Source of the DNA: Salvator merianae
Lineage: Eukaryota; Chordata; Lepidosauria; Squamata; Teiidae
Reading direction: 5' to 3'
Assembly: GCA_003586115.2 (NCBI GenBank)
Contig: QVOM02000092.1
Span: 398,591 to 462,590, forward strand
DNA: 64,000 nucleotides
Shown here: piece after piece, positions 55,101 through 64,000 of the stretch
How the letters are laid out: the number at the start of each line of letters is the position of its first letter
How positions within the stretch are numbered: position 1 is the first letter of the stretch
The notes under the pieces: model-generated
Told to the model about the DNA's origin: nothing
The model's database searches: none
Seen by the model: only the letters and a program-made list of their open reading frames with translations
Made by a program: the position numbers and the translations under genes

Positions 55101-56571
55101 AGAATAAGGGTATGTTATTTATCAATTAACTATTCATGCAAGTAAAAATTAAGCATGGCTTTTTCTCTAAAGAGTCCAATTTCAAGACACAATTTGTTTC
55201 ACTGCTTGACTGTGGTGGAGGAATCATCATTCAGACTGCATGTGTACTGAAAACAGTAATATACTGTGACAACCGTCCTGTTAAGTCAGCATAAAATATG
55301 ATTCCTGCAGCATAGACAATGAGATGCGAAGCTAACAAAGTGTTCAGGAATACATGGATTTTAGTGCAGTTATTTAACAAATGCATCTGTTTGCATCAAA
55401 GATGCTATGCTTTCTCATGATATGTTTATTCATGTACATTTCATAGAAAGAGACTTCCTTATTTTTGATCAGTAGCTCATGTTATGTTACATACAAATTT
55501 GATCTGATTTTACATTTGCCAGTGCTGCAGAGAGAATAAATATTCCCCATTATGACACAGTATCATTTCTCAGCAAAAGCTCTCTATTCATTTTTGTTGT
55601 AAACAAACAACTAATCCAAATAACAGTAATTTCTTCACAACCTTGACAATAGTAGGCATATATCAGCATGTTTAAGGAGCAGATAAACATCACAGTTCAA
55701 AAGGGGAGGGGGAAAATAATCAAATAACAAGTAAAAAATTCTAATTGTGGTTACTGTAATTATATCTGAAGGGCATTTTATTCAATGCTTTTTCAAGATT
55801 CCCTTTATAGAGCAAGTTATAAATTCTGCATGGGCCATTGCATGCATGCAAACACCTCTTTAGTGGCTCCTTCCGTTCTTAATATTCCCTCTTACACCTG
55901 TTACTTTTTAACCAAATCTGTACTCTTAATGTAGATCTACAATAACAACTAGCATTGAGTTCAGCAGCAAAAGGAAGGCCAAGATGTAAGCAATAAGAAA
56001 TCTATTTGCATAACGGTAAAAAGTAAAACAGTTCACAGTACTTGGTATTGTCCAGGTGTTGCTGAACTCAGTCTGGAAACATTACTTAGATCCATATGAC
56101 TTCATTTGATATACTGATAATGAGCTTTTATTTAAAAAAAAATGAGTTTTGTACATAATACAATAATTTTAAATATTCCAATATATTTATTTCCCCACTG
56201 GCTTCCTCCTCCCATCAGGAATATCTTTGGCCAGACCAAGTCTTCGGAATCCCTCTCCTTTCATTTGTGAGATTCCATTCATTGTTCCTAGTATAGCAGC
56301 ATTCCCCATTTGTTTTAAGCATTCCATCACAGTTTCCCAGAATGTATCTGTTGACTTTTACTGTAACTATTCAATATAGTTCAAACATATTTCCTTCAGG
56401 AAGTCAAACAGCATTTGTTCCCCTTTATACTGATGCCAGTGGTCCAATGTTCTTCCCTTGGGGGTCTTTCCAGTTTCGAACTACTTCTGCTTGAGCCACC
56501 AGGAGTAACTGTTTAATTGTATATTGTTTATCCATTTTATGTCTTGTATATTGATAGTTATCTGAGACAAC
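55101..56571. other. unannotated A+T-rich stretch
   Basis: No gene or recognised repeat is seen. Confidence 0.5.
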
Positions 56572-56689
56572 AGCTGCATCCAGTCATTGCTTTTTTTTTC
56601 CCTCTATATTTGGATATTCCAGAATATCCAGGCTTTATTCTGGAATATCCAAATATAGTGGTATAAGAAAGTGACATCTGGATGCAGCC
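56572..56689. mobile_element. palindromic MITE, GGCTGCATCCAGATG family, copy 3
   Basis: AGCTGCATCCAG...ATATTTGGATATTCCAGAATATCC faces its inverse GGAATATCCAAATATAG...CATCTGGATGCAGC. Best preserved hairpin of the three. Confidence 0.75.
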
Positions 56690-57504
56690 AGCTTTTTCAG
56701 GGTCCATAGGACTGTGCCAGTTGAGTGTTGTGGAATGCGCTGACTACCTGGGCCTTTCATTTGGACTACTCTGTTCACAAAAAAACATACCTTGAACTGC
56801 TCCAGAAAGAATTTCACTCCTGTGACCATCATGTAGACAGCCATTAGTGACTGGAGCAGGCTATGTGGTGTGTGGAGCCCTGCAACTTTTTCAGGGGTTC
56901 CAGAAATGGTCCACTTCCAGGGCTGTTTTGGAGTACAGCATGGAATTCCCCATGACCTGCAATGTTGGAGACCAGGACTGGCAGCTATCGTGCAGACAGC
57001 TGCTGTCACATTCTGGTCCTTTCTTCTCCATTCCTTGCTTGCTTGCCCAGGAGCGATTCCCATGGCATGTGCTGTATCCCATTGTGTGGAAGCTGCCAGA
57101 GTTGCTTAGAACAAAGCTCAGACTCAGTCAAAATTTCTTTGCATGTAATATTCCAGGGTTTTACAGCAGGCATAATATTCGAAATAATGTGTCAACAGAA
57201 TTAAAAGAGAATGGTGACTATTATGGTGACTGTTGGTAAATTAGTCTCACTTCTACCAGTAGCTATTTTATAGCTACTAAAGGGATTTGGCATGCAGCTA
57301 GCTATGAACAATAAAAATAAATACAATTCAGCACTCTTTTTCATATAGCAATCAGTAGTGCACCTATAGGAAGCCTCAGAGGCAAGAAGCAAGACAGAGT
57401 CTTTTCCCCTTATTGACTATCATTCCATGGCATTTTATCTTGAAAGTTAAAGATAGAACTGAACTATAATTAGTAGCCACTCTTTACTCTTCATGAACCT
57501 TCGG
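56690..57504. other. unannotated stretch
   Basis: Overlapping frames on both strands at 56635-57239 have no recognisable domain and look like a non-coding repeat interior. Confidence 0.4.
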
Positions 57505-57716
57505 CTGTGATCACATACAGAAAAAAAAGCATCTCTGAGGTGGCTCAGAGACAGCTTACAAATGGGATTGTTCACACACCAGTTTGCCTTTCCCATTTCT
57601 CAGAACATTCTCTGCTAGAAAAGGTGGGTTAGAGAAGGGGTTGGAAACACAAGGGACAGAAATTATTGTCCCAGAGGTACCTCCAGGCTGCCCTTTTTGT
57701 TACATCTTCCCAGGAT
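57505..57716. mobile_element. TIR element, AAAAAGCATCTCTG family, copy 3
   Basis: Left end GGCTGTGATCACATACAG then AAAAAGCATCTCTGAGG; middle GGATTGTTCACACACC and GCTAGAAAAGGTGGG; right CTGCCCTTTTTGTTACATC. The left end is the inverse of the right end of copy 1 (13856-13868). Confidence 0.7.
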
Positions 57717-57819
57717 GGTAATTTTTACCATTTCTTGCAATAACAAATTGTGTTTTTTAGTTATGCATTCTTTGAATAACTATTTTCTATACTCTACCTT
57801 GAATATTCTAGAATTTCAC

Positions 57820-59375
57820 TATCTCCTATGTTGTTTAAAATCTACGTGAAGCTGCTGGAAAAGGTCATTAGGAGATCTGGATTGGGGTACCGTCACTATG
57901 CTTATGACACCAAGCTCTACCTTTCTGTCCTTTTGAATCAGGTGAGGGTGTTCAGGTGTTTGATCATTACCTGGAGGCAGTAATGTGGAGCAATAAATTG
58001 AAACTGGATCCACATAAGATGGAGATACTATGGACCTGTTCACACTTTCCACTGTAAAATGTTTGTCAGTGAACATTCCACAGTGGAATAGATTCTGCCG
58101 CATGGACACAATCCACACTGCAGGGTCTTAGAACAGAACACTAGCAGGATACCAGCATTCATGGTGCAAATGCTGGTGTCCTTCTTACATTCCTCATCAT
58201 GACAGTGGCCAGGAAGCATCTGGCTGCTGCCATGGCAATCCACAACACCACGGATTCCACAGATGCAGATGCACCAAGTTGCCTTATCACACAGGTGCAG
58301 TGGTGCTGCACTGAGCAGCTGTGCATTCATACCCAGAAGTGAGTGTGAATGCACTTTACCGGGAGCAATCTAGCTGTTCCTGGTACAGCTGTGGAGCACG
58401 ATTTAATGCTCTACAGCTAGGATCAATTGGGAGCAGCTGGAATCTATTCTCAACTGCGCGGCCTCCACAAAGTGCAGACAGATTTGACTAGTGAGCGTCC
58501 CAGATGCTCACTACCTTCAAATACAAACAAGCTCTATGTGTTAAGGGTCTCAAGTCCAGGAATTTAGATGGCACCCAATTCTCACTGGGGTTTTTGTACC
58601 CCAGAAAGAAAGAGTTTGTGATCTGGGGGTACTTCTGGATTCATTGCTGTCTTATGTGGCTCAGTGATAACCAGGAGCGCTTACCTCCAACTTTGACTGG
58701 TTTGCCAGTTTTTGGTCATTCCTGGAAAGGGACAACTTGGCCACAGTACTCAGTACTCTGCTAACCTCCAGACTAGACTACTGTAATGTGGTCTACACAA
58801 GGCTATAACTGAGGATGTTCCAAAAGCTGGAACTAGTGCAGAATACAGCAGCATGATTGTTGAAGGGAGTTTCTGGGAAGACACACATCACACTGGTCTT
58901 GAAAGAAGTACACTGATTACCAGTTTGCTACAAAGCCCAATTCAAAGTATTGCTATTGACATATAAGGACTTAAAAGGCTTGGGTCCGGAATATGTGAAG
59001 GAGGACCTTCTTTCATATAGGCCTACCCATGCCTTAAGATCAAAAAGTGAGAACCTTTTTATAGTTCCACTACCCTCAGAGAGGCTGCAGCATATGAGAG
59101 GCCCTTTTCTGTGTTAGTCCCCAGGCTTTGGAGTTGCCTCCCAGTAGAGGTACACCAGGCATCAACTTTATTTGGTTTTTCATGCCTGGTTAAAACATAC
59201 CTCTCCACACAGGCCTTTGTTTCATAATTTCCTCTGAATGTAGTCTTGCCAGGGTGGGATGGGAGAAGGGAGGGAGAAACAGTTTGTGAATTATATTTTA
59301 AAGATATTTTAAATATGTTTTAATATTCTATGTTTATCATATGCTGTGATGCACAATAAATAAATGCAATGAGTG
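57820..59375 (+). mobile_element. L2-type LINE, interrupted, 3' end present
   Basis: Starts in RT (RSGLGYRHYAYDTKLYLSV, a mutated YADDT block near 57890) and continues with NKLKLDPHKMEIL up to 58031. After the inserted TIR element it continues with L2 C-terminal phrases: SRLDYCNVVYTRL (about 58775), QKLELVQNTAA (about 58825), KALKGLGPEYV-like (about 58970) and ERLQHMRGPFL (about 59080). The end is an A+T-rich tail with AATAAATAAATG near 59355. Several stops and frame changes; a dead copy. Confidence 0.83.
58032..58534. mobile_element. TIR element, 'GGCC' superfamily, subfamily B, inserted in the L2
   Basis: Exact 3-bp flank TAT on both sides (58029-58031 and 58535-58537). Left end GGACCTGTTCACACTTTCC; right end ATACAAACAAGCTC is more decayed. 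The L2 coding sequence reads on across the insertion, which fixes the boundaries. Interior matches 14166-14970 (GGAAGCATCTGGCTGCTG and GGAGCACGATTTAATGCTC). Confidence 0.85.
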
Positions 59376-60845
59376 AACAAATGAACTTGAAATAACACCA
59401 GAATTCTTCACCTTATGGCTGCATCTCCACTGCATGGCCTTAGATGCCTTTCCCATGTCCCTGGTGTAGTACGTGTCCACTATGCTCTGTATGGAAACAT
59501 CTAAGAATGGATACTCATGCCTCTGGGCCATGGGGGAGATGGGAAAAGCACCTGAAGCTCAGTGTATGCAGAGCAGCCCTGATATTGCTACCTTATGCCT
59601 TAACCCTTTCTCTTGCCTCATTATGCATGGAGGCAGACTCACAAGGAGCCCTGCCAGTCTTGACCTCAATATACAGGTTCCACCTCTCACCAATGCACTC
59701 TGTCCTAGTAGCAAAGGAGACTGTCGAGCAATTCAGCCAGGGTACACTGGTGGAGGCACTGGCTTAGTCATCTTGCAAAAGTTATCAGAGGCATGGTCAA
59801 TGTCAAAGATAATTCTATATTCATCCCATCTATTAGTTAAAATACTTCAGTGCATCAGGATTAAAGAAGGAGACTTGTACAGATGTCATAAGGGTTTGGA
59901 TCAGAATTTTAAAATGCTACTTTATAATCTTAAAAAATTCAGGTCCAAAAAAGTGAAGACTATACCCTTTAAAGGAAGTGAGTGTTTGCCATTTTGAAGA
60001 TCAAGTGTGCTAGATGTTCTTTTTTGACACCCCTCAGCCCAAGGCAGTAAAACTGAAGGCTTTTATTATTATTATTAAATGTTATATGAGGTTCTTTGGC
60101 AGCTGTGTAGCTAAAAAATAAAGTTTTTTTAATTAAGAAATCCTGACTTATAAAATGCAGATCTCAGAGGATCTTTTCCAATACCTGTGCTGCTCATATC
60201 CCTCCTTCCTCAGAAAAAGAAAGAAAAAGCAAGAAAGCTACAGATAAGAGGACTCAATTTGACATTACCTGAGATTCATTTCACAATAAATACACACATA
60301 GAGCCGGCGCTTTTTCATTTCCAGTTTGGATTCCAATGGAATACATAATGTATAACAATTTATGCTGTTTCTAATGCCAACCAAAACCAAACCTTGATAG
60401 TTGTTGTTGTTGGGTACCATTAGAGCTGCCTCCAGACAGAGAGGAAAATGAGGAATCTTGTTTAGTTCACACAATTTCCTCTTTCCATCCCTCCCGGACA
60501 GCAGGGCAAAATCGCATAGCAAGCCTGGCCCTTACCTGTCTGGGTACTTGCTCTTGTACTTCCAGATATTTGAAGAGTTGGAAGTGCACAAGGACCAGCC
60601 CTCTCACTTGTGTGGGGAGCATTTTCAGCATGGTGGCCATTTTCTACAAAATGGATTCCAAAAGCAAACATTCAGACAGGTAAGGCATATTGCTAATTTG
60701 GGAAAATCTGGGTTGGAAGTTGATTTTCCTAGAATAGCGATATACCAGGATTTCAATCCTATATCCCAGGGCTATGTTGGAATTACCATGAATACGTAAG
60801 GCACCAGGATAATCCCAGGTTTTTACACCCTATCTGGACGCAAAC
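59376..60845. other. unannotated stretch
   Basis: No gene is supported. A 174-codon frame at 59473-59997 (plus) has no recognisable domain, and another frame overlaps it. At 60690-60830 there are hairpin-like blocks (GGGAAAATCTGGG, TATATCCCAGGGCTATG) faintly like those at 12273 and 18713. Confidence 0.4.
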
Positions 60846-60996
60846 TGCATGAACACTTTCATGGGCACCTCTATTCAGTTTTTTTGGCTGAGATATAGAA
60901 GTGGTTTGCCATTTCCTTCTTACAAGGAGAGTCTGAGGATTGTACCAGCAACCTTCTGCTTTCTAAACAGTTTGCTTTACCACTGAGCTACAGTGC
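60846..60996 (-). mobile_element. tRNA-derived SINE, probably Sauria-type
   Basis: Reading the minus strand from 60996: TGTAGCTCAGTGGTAAAGC (tRNA-like A box), then GGTTGCTGGTACAATCC (B box, one change from GGTTCGAATCC-type), then GAAATGGCAAACCACTTC and ATATCTCAGCCAAAAAAAC, which resemble the body of squamate Sauria SINEs. Poorly preserved and without a clear 3' tail. Confidence 0.65.
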
Positions 60997-61440
60997 ATAT
61001 TCAAGCCTGCCTACTCAGAAGTAAGCACTACTGGACTGAAGGAACTTACTCCTATGTGTTAAGTCTGCAACCTCAAAATATTAAGTGAAAGACCATTTCC
61101 CAGTCTTCTCTAGTTTTTTGTGTATTCCTTTGCATCACGCATAACAAAATGATACACAATAATTTCCATGTGTGAATGTGGAATTATCATTTTCAGCAAT
61201 GATCACAGCCTCTTCATAGAAGATAGTTAAATTGCACCCTCAATAAATGGTGCCATTGATCGCAATTAAAACTGATGATGGGGTAGCACAATTGCTATGA
61301 AATTCCTATTCCCATCATAAATGGAGTTGCAGCAGCAGAAAGCAATTCATCAGATGCCTCACATAAGTGGAGATGTAGCCAAAACCAGCCACGACAATTC
61401 AGTAAAACTGAAGGAATAACTGTTACAGGACATGCTTAGA
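60997..61440. other. unannotated stretch
   Basis: No gene or recognised repeat is seen. Confidence 0.45.
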
Positions 61441-61523
61441 AATACGATTTTTAGAAAGGCATCTTGTTTAGGAGAAAGGGAACTGACTTTTGAGAAAGGT
61501 CTATATAGATGAATTGACTTTGG
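61441..61523. repeat. dispersed repeat, copy 2 of a pair
   Basis: Partner of 22242-22330; shared blocks GAGAAAGGGAACTGACTT and CTATATAGATGAATTG. Confidence 0.65.
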
Positions 61524-63299
61524 CTTTACGAGTTGAAAACATAGTGGCAGACTAGGGGTATGACCATACTGGGATTTTTAAAACTGCATGAATAAAATGA
61601 GCAAATAATTCCTAGGCACACACAAAAAAAGCCTTCCAAACACACTTACTTGAATATACAGCTCAAAGCTTACCTAAAGTGCAGCCTATTCACTTCAACA
61701 GGCAACCTACCATGACTCCAAGGGGTGCTGCTCAGTCATTGGCCACTGGGCAAGAAATCCCCACCTGTCCCTGAAGCAGTTTTCTCCTCCTTAACTCCTT
61801 AATAACTGCCAGATTTTTGTCTGCAAATGAAATCATTTTTAAAAGAATGAAAATCATGTCTCTCTCTCCACACTCTGCATTACTATATGAGTCTATGGTG
61901 CTTTCTAAGTACATTTCTAAAGAAGGCAGGATAGAAGTATTTTTTAGTTTCAGTTTCAGCTTCCATTGATCTGTTTAATTAGAATTAAGTTTTTCAGAGC
62001 AGGAAACTGCCTAGCTGACAGCAAGAGCTCCCTCCTTCTGGCTGCAGCTTTCTTTAGCAGAGCCTTTCTTCTGTTCTCTGCTCCGTAACCATAGGAGCGA
62101 TGTTGACTCGCCCTTCCTACCTGACCGATTGTCTGATGGATTCCTGTGGGCCTTATTGGTTGCCTTGCCATAACAGGCAATTAAAGGCTTTGATTGGTGG
62201 AGGAATTCCCTGCTTAGTTCAACTCAAGCAATGAAGTGACCCGAAAGTTGTTCTGTCTCAACTGTTAAAGGTTCGCATAATTACAGGCTTGGAGGTGCAG
62301 TAAGGAATATTTCTTTTATTTCCAGTTTGTCCCCTCAGAAGGAAACTGAAATAGCTAGTCTGAACACACTCTAGGAAACATGGCAAAGTCATTGTGTTAG
62401 GCTAAACCTAAGTGACTTCATTCTGATATTTCTGAAATAAAAGGTATAATTTAAAGCATGACATTTCCTTTTGCGTGAATTTTGAGAATGTAAGTAAAGG
62501 GTTAAGGGGAAAGAAAAGTACCAAAAGTAACAGTTAAAGTTAAATATCCCAATCCCCTGCAAAGACCTGGAAGAACAGATTGGTCTTTTCCTAGTGCCAT
62601 AAATAAATATTGTCTGGATTAGGCAAGCCACTTAAACACACCACTATCTAAAAAAAAAAGAAGAAGAATTTTCTACTTATTTTTTAATCATGTGCTAACT
62701 TTAAGACTGGCAAACATCATACAACTCTTGAGTTGCTTGCTGTGCATGCCTAGCTTTCTATAACAGCTAAAAAATTGCAAAAGAATGGGAACCAATCAGC
62801 TATGTTACAGTGTCAAATTCACAGGAATGTGGAATGCAACACTCTTGCTGTAGCACTGATGAAACACGCATTGGCAAACAGTTTCCAAAGTCAGCATCTA
62901 ATAAAGTGAGTTATTTCAACCTTGAATTGACAAGCTATTTCCTGTAAACCTGGTTAGAATGTGAACCACATTAAGCCTGAAGTGATGGAGCATGTAACCT
63001 GCATTTAAGTCCCAGACTGTCCTTTTATTTAATCATATATCACCCACTGAAATAAACAGAAATTGTATGGACATAACCAAGTATGATCCTAACATCTTGG
63101 AACTGTTTCAGCACAGTGTAATATACTTCACATAGAAATCTGTTGGTGGCTGCTGGTAGTTCTTGATTTGTTTTTCATAATAAGATTCAATCATGCATTT
63201 TTTTCCCTCTCTTTTCTAAGGTTCCTACATTATGTTTTTGTTACAATATTTTTTTCTTTTCTTTTACTTGTTTATGAATATTATCAGTCATATAACACA
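61524..63299. other. unannotated stretch
   Basis: No gene is seen. Around 62040-62215 the composition is more balanced, with TTATTGGTTG and TTGATTGG (inverted CCAAT) motifs, but no transcript can be supported. Confidence 0.45.
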
Positions 63300-63345
63300 G
63301 AGGGGAGCGGAGTTTCCTGCTTTTGGTGACTCAGAGGAGCGGCCC
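63300..63345 (+). repeat. CR1 5'UTR direct repeat, copy 1
   Basis: GAGGGGAGCGGAGTTTCC ... GGTGACTCAGAGGAGCGGCCC, identical over 46 bases to 63572-63617. Confidence 0.95.
63327..63333 (+). promoter_or_regulatory. AP-1-like site in CR1 leader, copy 1
   Basis: TGACTCA, the AP-1/TRE consensus, within the first 46-base repeat. Function is inferred from sequence only. Confidence 0.4.
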
Positions 63346-63397
63346 AATAGGAATTAGCCACACCCTCAGGAGGAGGAGCTAGCCTGCCCAGCGGGGC

Positions 63398-63407
63398 TTA
63401 AATATAA
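63398..63407 (+). promoter_or_regulatory. TATA-like box in CR1 leader
   Basis: TTAAATATAA between the two 46-base repeats, just after GCCCAGCGGGGC. LINE promoters are usually TATA-less, so this may be incidental. Confidence 0.25.
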
Positions 63408-63534
63408 CCTCAAGAGGGAGGAGCTAGACAGTTCCTGCTTGGTTGAAGTAGAAGGAGGGTGCTTTTTTGAAAGAGGACAAAGAGAAGCACACGGTATCAA
63501 CTTCTCTTCTATCAAAAAAGAACACAAAAAAGAA

Positions 63535-63573
63535 GCACACGGCGTGAGCACACGGCGTGAGCACATGGTCTGA
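63535..63573 (+). repeat. 13-bp triplicate in CR1 leader
   Basis: GCACACGGCGTGA twice, then GCACATGGTCTGA, directly before the second 46-base repeat. Confidence 0.9.
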
Positions 63574-63617
63574 GGGGAGCGGAGTTTCCTGCTTTTGGTG
63601 ACTCAGAGGAGCGGCCC
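63572..63617 (+). repeat. CR1 5'UTR direct repeat, copy 2
   Basis: Identical to 63300-63345. Carries a second TGACTCA at 63599-63605. Confidence 0.95.
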
Positions 63618-63774
63618 GCGCGCCTAACGGCGCGTGCTGTGTAAACACATAGCAGCGTATCATAAATAGCATACTCCTAGTGTATACTGCAAGGAAGTTG
63701 AAGGTCACTGCAACCTGAAAGATTGCTGGAGGTTGGCTGCTCAACTGTCAGTGAACCAGAAAGAAAAACATCAA

Positions 63775-64000
63775 ATGACTCTGCACAATATGGAAGAGAA
63801 GAAGAGCTATTTTGTTAGCTGCAATGTATGCTTCATGTTTACATCCCTTCTGGAAGAGGAACTAAACTTCACCTGCCACAAATGCAAGCTTGTGTCTCTC
63901 CTGGAAGAAAGAGTGAAAAGTCTTGAGGAGAAAGTGGCCACACTGAAGCTGATGAGGGAAGATGAGAACTTCCTCGATAGAGCTGAGGAAACTCTTCGGA
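63775..64000 (+). CDS. CR1 ORF1 N-terminus (zinc-finger and coiled coil), partial
   Basis: 75 codons open to the window edge. Starts MTLHNMEEKK; a second in-frame ATG at 63790 is an alternative start. Residues 16-19 (CNVC) and 35-38 (CHKC) form a Cys2-Cys2 zinc-binding pair as in the PHD-like finger of CR1 ORF1. It is followed by a leucine/charge-rich heptad stretch (VSLLEERVKSLEEKVATL, about 41-58) expected to form a coiled coil. In CR1, ORF1 follows with an esterase domain, of which the element at 2338 carries a remnant. No stop or frame change occurs here, so the copy may be young. In an active element the protein is thought to bind element RNA and self-assemble. Confidence 0.85.
   Translation, partial: MTLHNMEEKKSYFVSCNVCFMFTSLLEEELNFTCHKCKLVSLLEERVKSLEEKVATLKLMREDENFLDRAEETLR

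Larger units (their letters stand above)
63300..64000 (+). mobile_element. 5' end of a CR1-clade LINE (5'UTR and start of ORF1), runs off the window
   Basis: From 63775 the sequence encodes the N-terminal zinc-finger and coiled-coil part of CR1 ORF1. Upstream is about 475 bases of structured leader: an exact 46-base direct repeat (63300-63345, 63572-63617), a 13-base triplicate and a TATA-like box. The start at 63300 is taken from the beginning of the first repeat; A+T-rich unique-looking DNA precedes it. Most CR1 copies are 5'-truncated, so an intact 5' end is notable. Confidence 0.85.

Noticed and set aside
56635..57239. Overlapping ORFs on both strands as a gene
   Set aside because: No domain; likely an unclassified repeat interior.
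59473..59997. 174-codon ORF as a host gene or exon
   Set aside because: No recognisable domain, an overlapping alternative frame and no splice or promoter context.
60846..60996. Functional tRNA gene
   Set aside because: A and B box-like sequences are present but no cloverleaf can be formed; the downstream body is SINE-like.
63424..63744. Minus-strand 106-codon frame
   Set aside because: Antisense to the CR1 leader and low-complexity; a shadow.

Overview
The window looks like non-coding, repeat-rich vertebrate DNA, most likely from a squamate reptile. No host exon, tRNA, rRNA or CRISPR array could be supported. The squamate call rests on the mix of elements: CR1, L3-like CR1, L2, L1 and BovB/RTE LINEs, a tRNA-headed SINE resembling the Sauria type, and many short DNA transposons. 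BovB together with recent CR1 activity fits lizards or snakes better than birds or mammals. This is inference from family composition; no host gene confirms it.

Layout. 0-5 kb holds a TIR element, a palindromic MITE and a 5'-truncated CR1 with most of its endonuclease and reverse transcriptase readable; its 3' part falls in a 752-base gap (5014-5765). 7-21 kb is a field of short DNA elements (8222-8778, 14166-14970, 15735-16162, 19837-20254 and others), with two G+C-rich hAT-type elements bearing exact 8-bp target duplications (14228-14581, 16413-16857) and an L2 relic at 10551. 21-34 kb is mostly old unique-looking DNA with a BovB copy (27240-28235), L2 pieces and hairpins. 34-39 kb has microsatellites and three further terminal-inverted-repeat elements. 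39-49 kb has an L1 relic, a young 5'-truncated CR1 (40558-41447) and a cluster of repeats rich in TTTGGTTTGAA. 50-55 kb is a nest: an L1 tail is interrupted by an L2-type tail, a 99-bp minisatellite carrying an L3-like LINE, and a third hAT element. 57.8-59.4 kb is an L2 interrupted by a TIR element. The window ends in the intact 5' end of a CR1 (63300-64000) with 5'UTR and the start of ORF1.

Main observations. (1) About a dozen non-autonomous elements with different interiors share one terminal motif, roughly GGGCCTNTTNGCACTTACC, and several show 3-bp target duplications, as if one unseen transposase mobilises several families. (2) Three elements share CAGTGGCGTAGC ends, 8-bp target duplications and extreme G+C content, with internal tandem repeats. 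(3) The CR1 5'UTR at the right edge carries an exact 46-bp direct repeat containing an AP-1-like TGACTCA site. (4) Clean nested insertions give a relative age order. Nothing here works as a gene set; the only open reading frame that looks functional is the partial CR1 ORF1 at the right edge.
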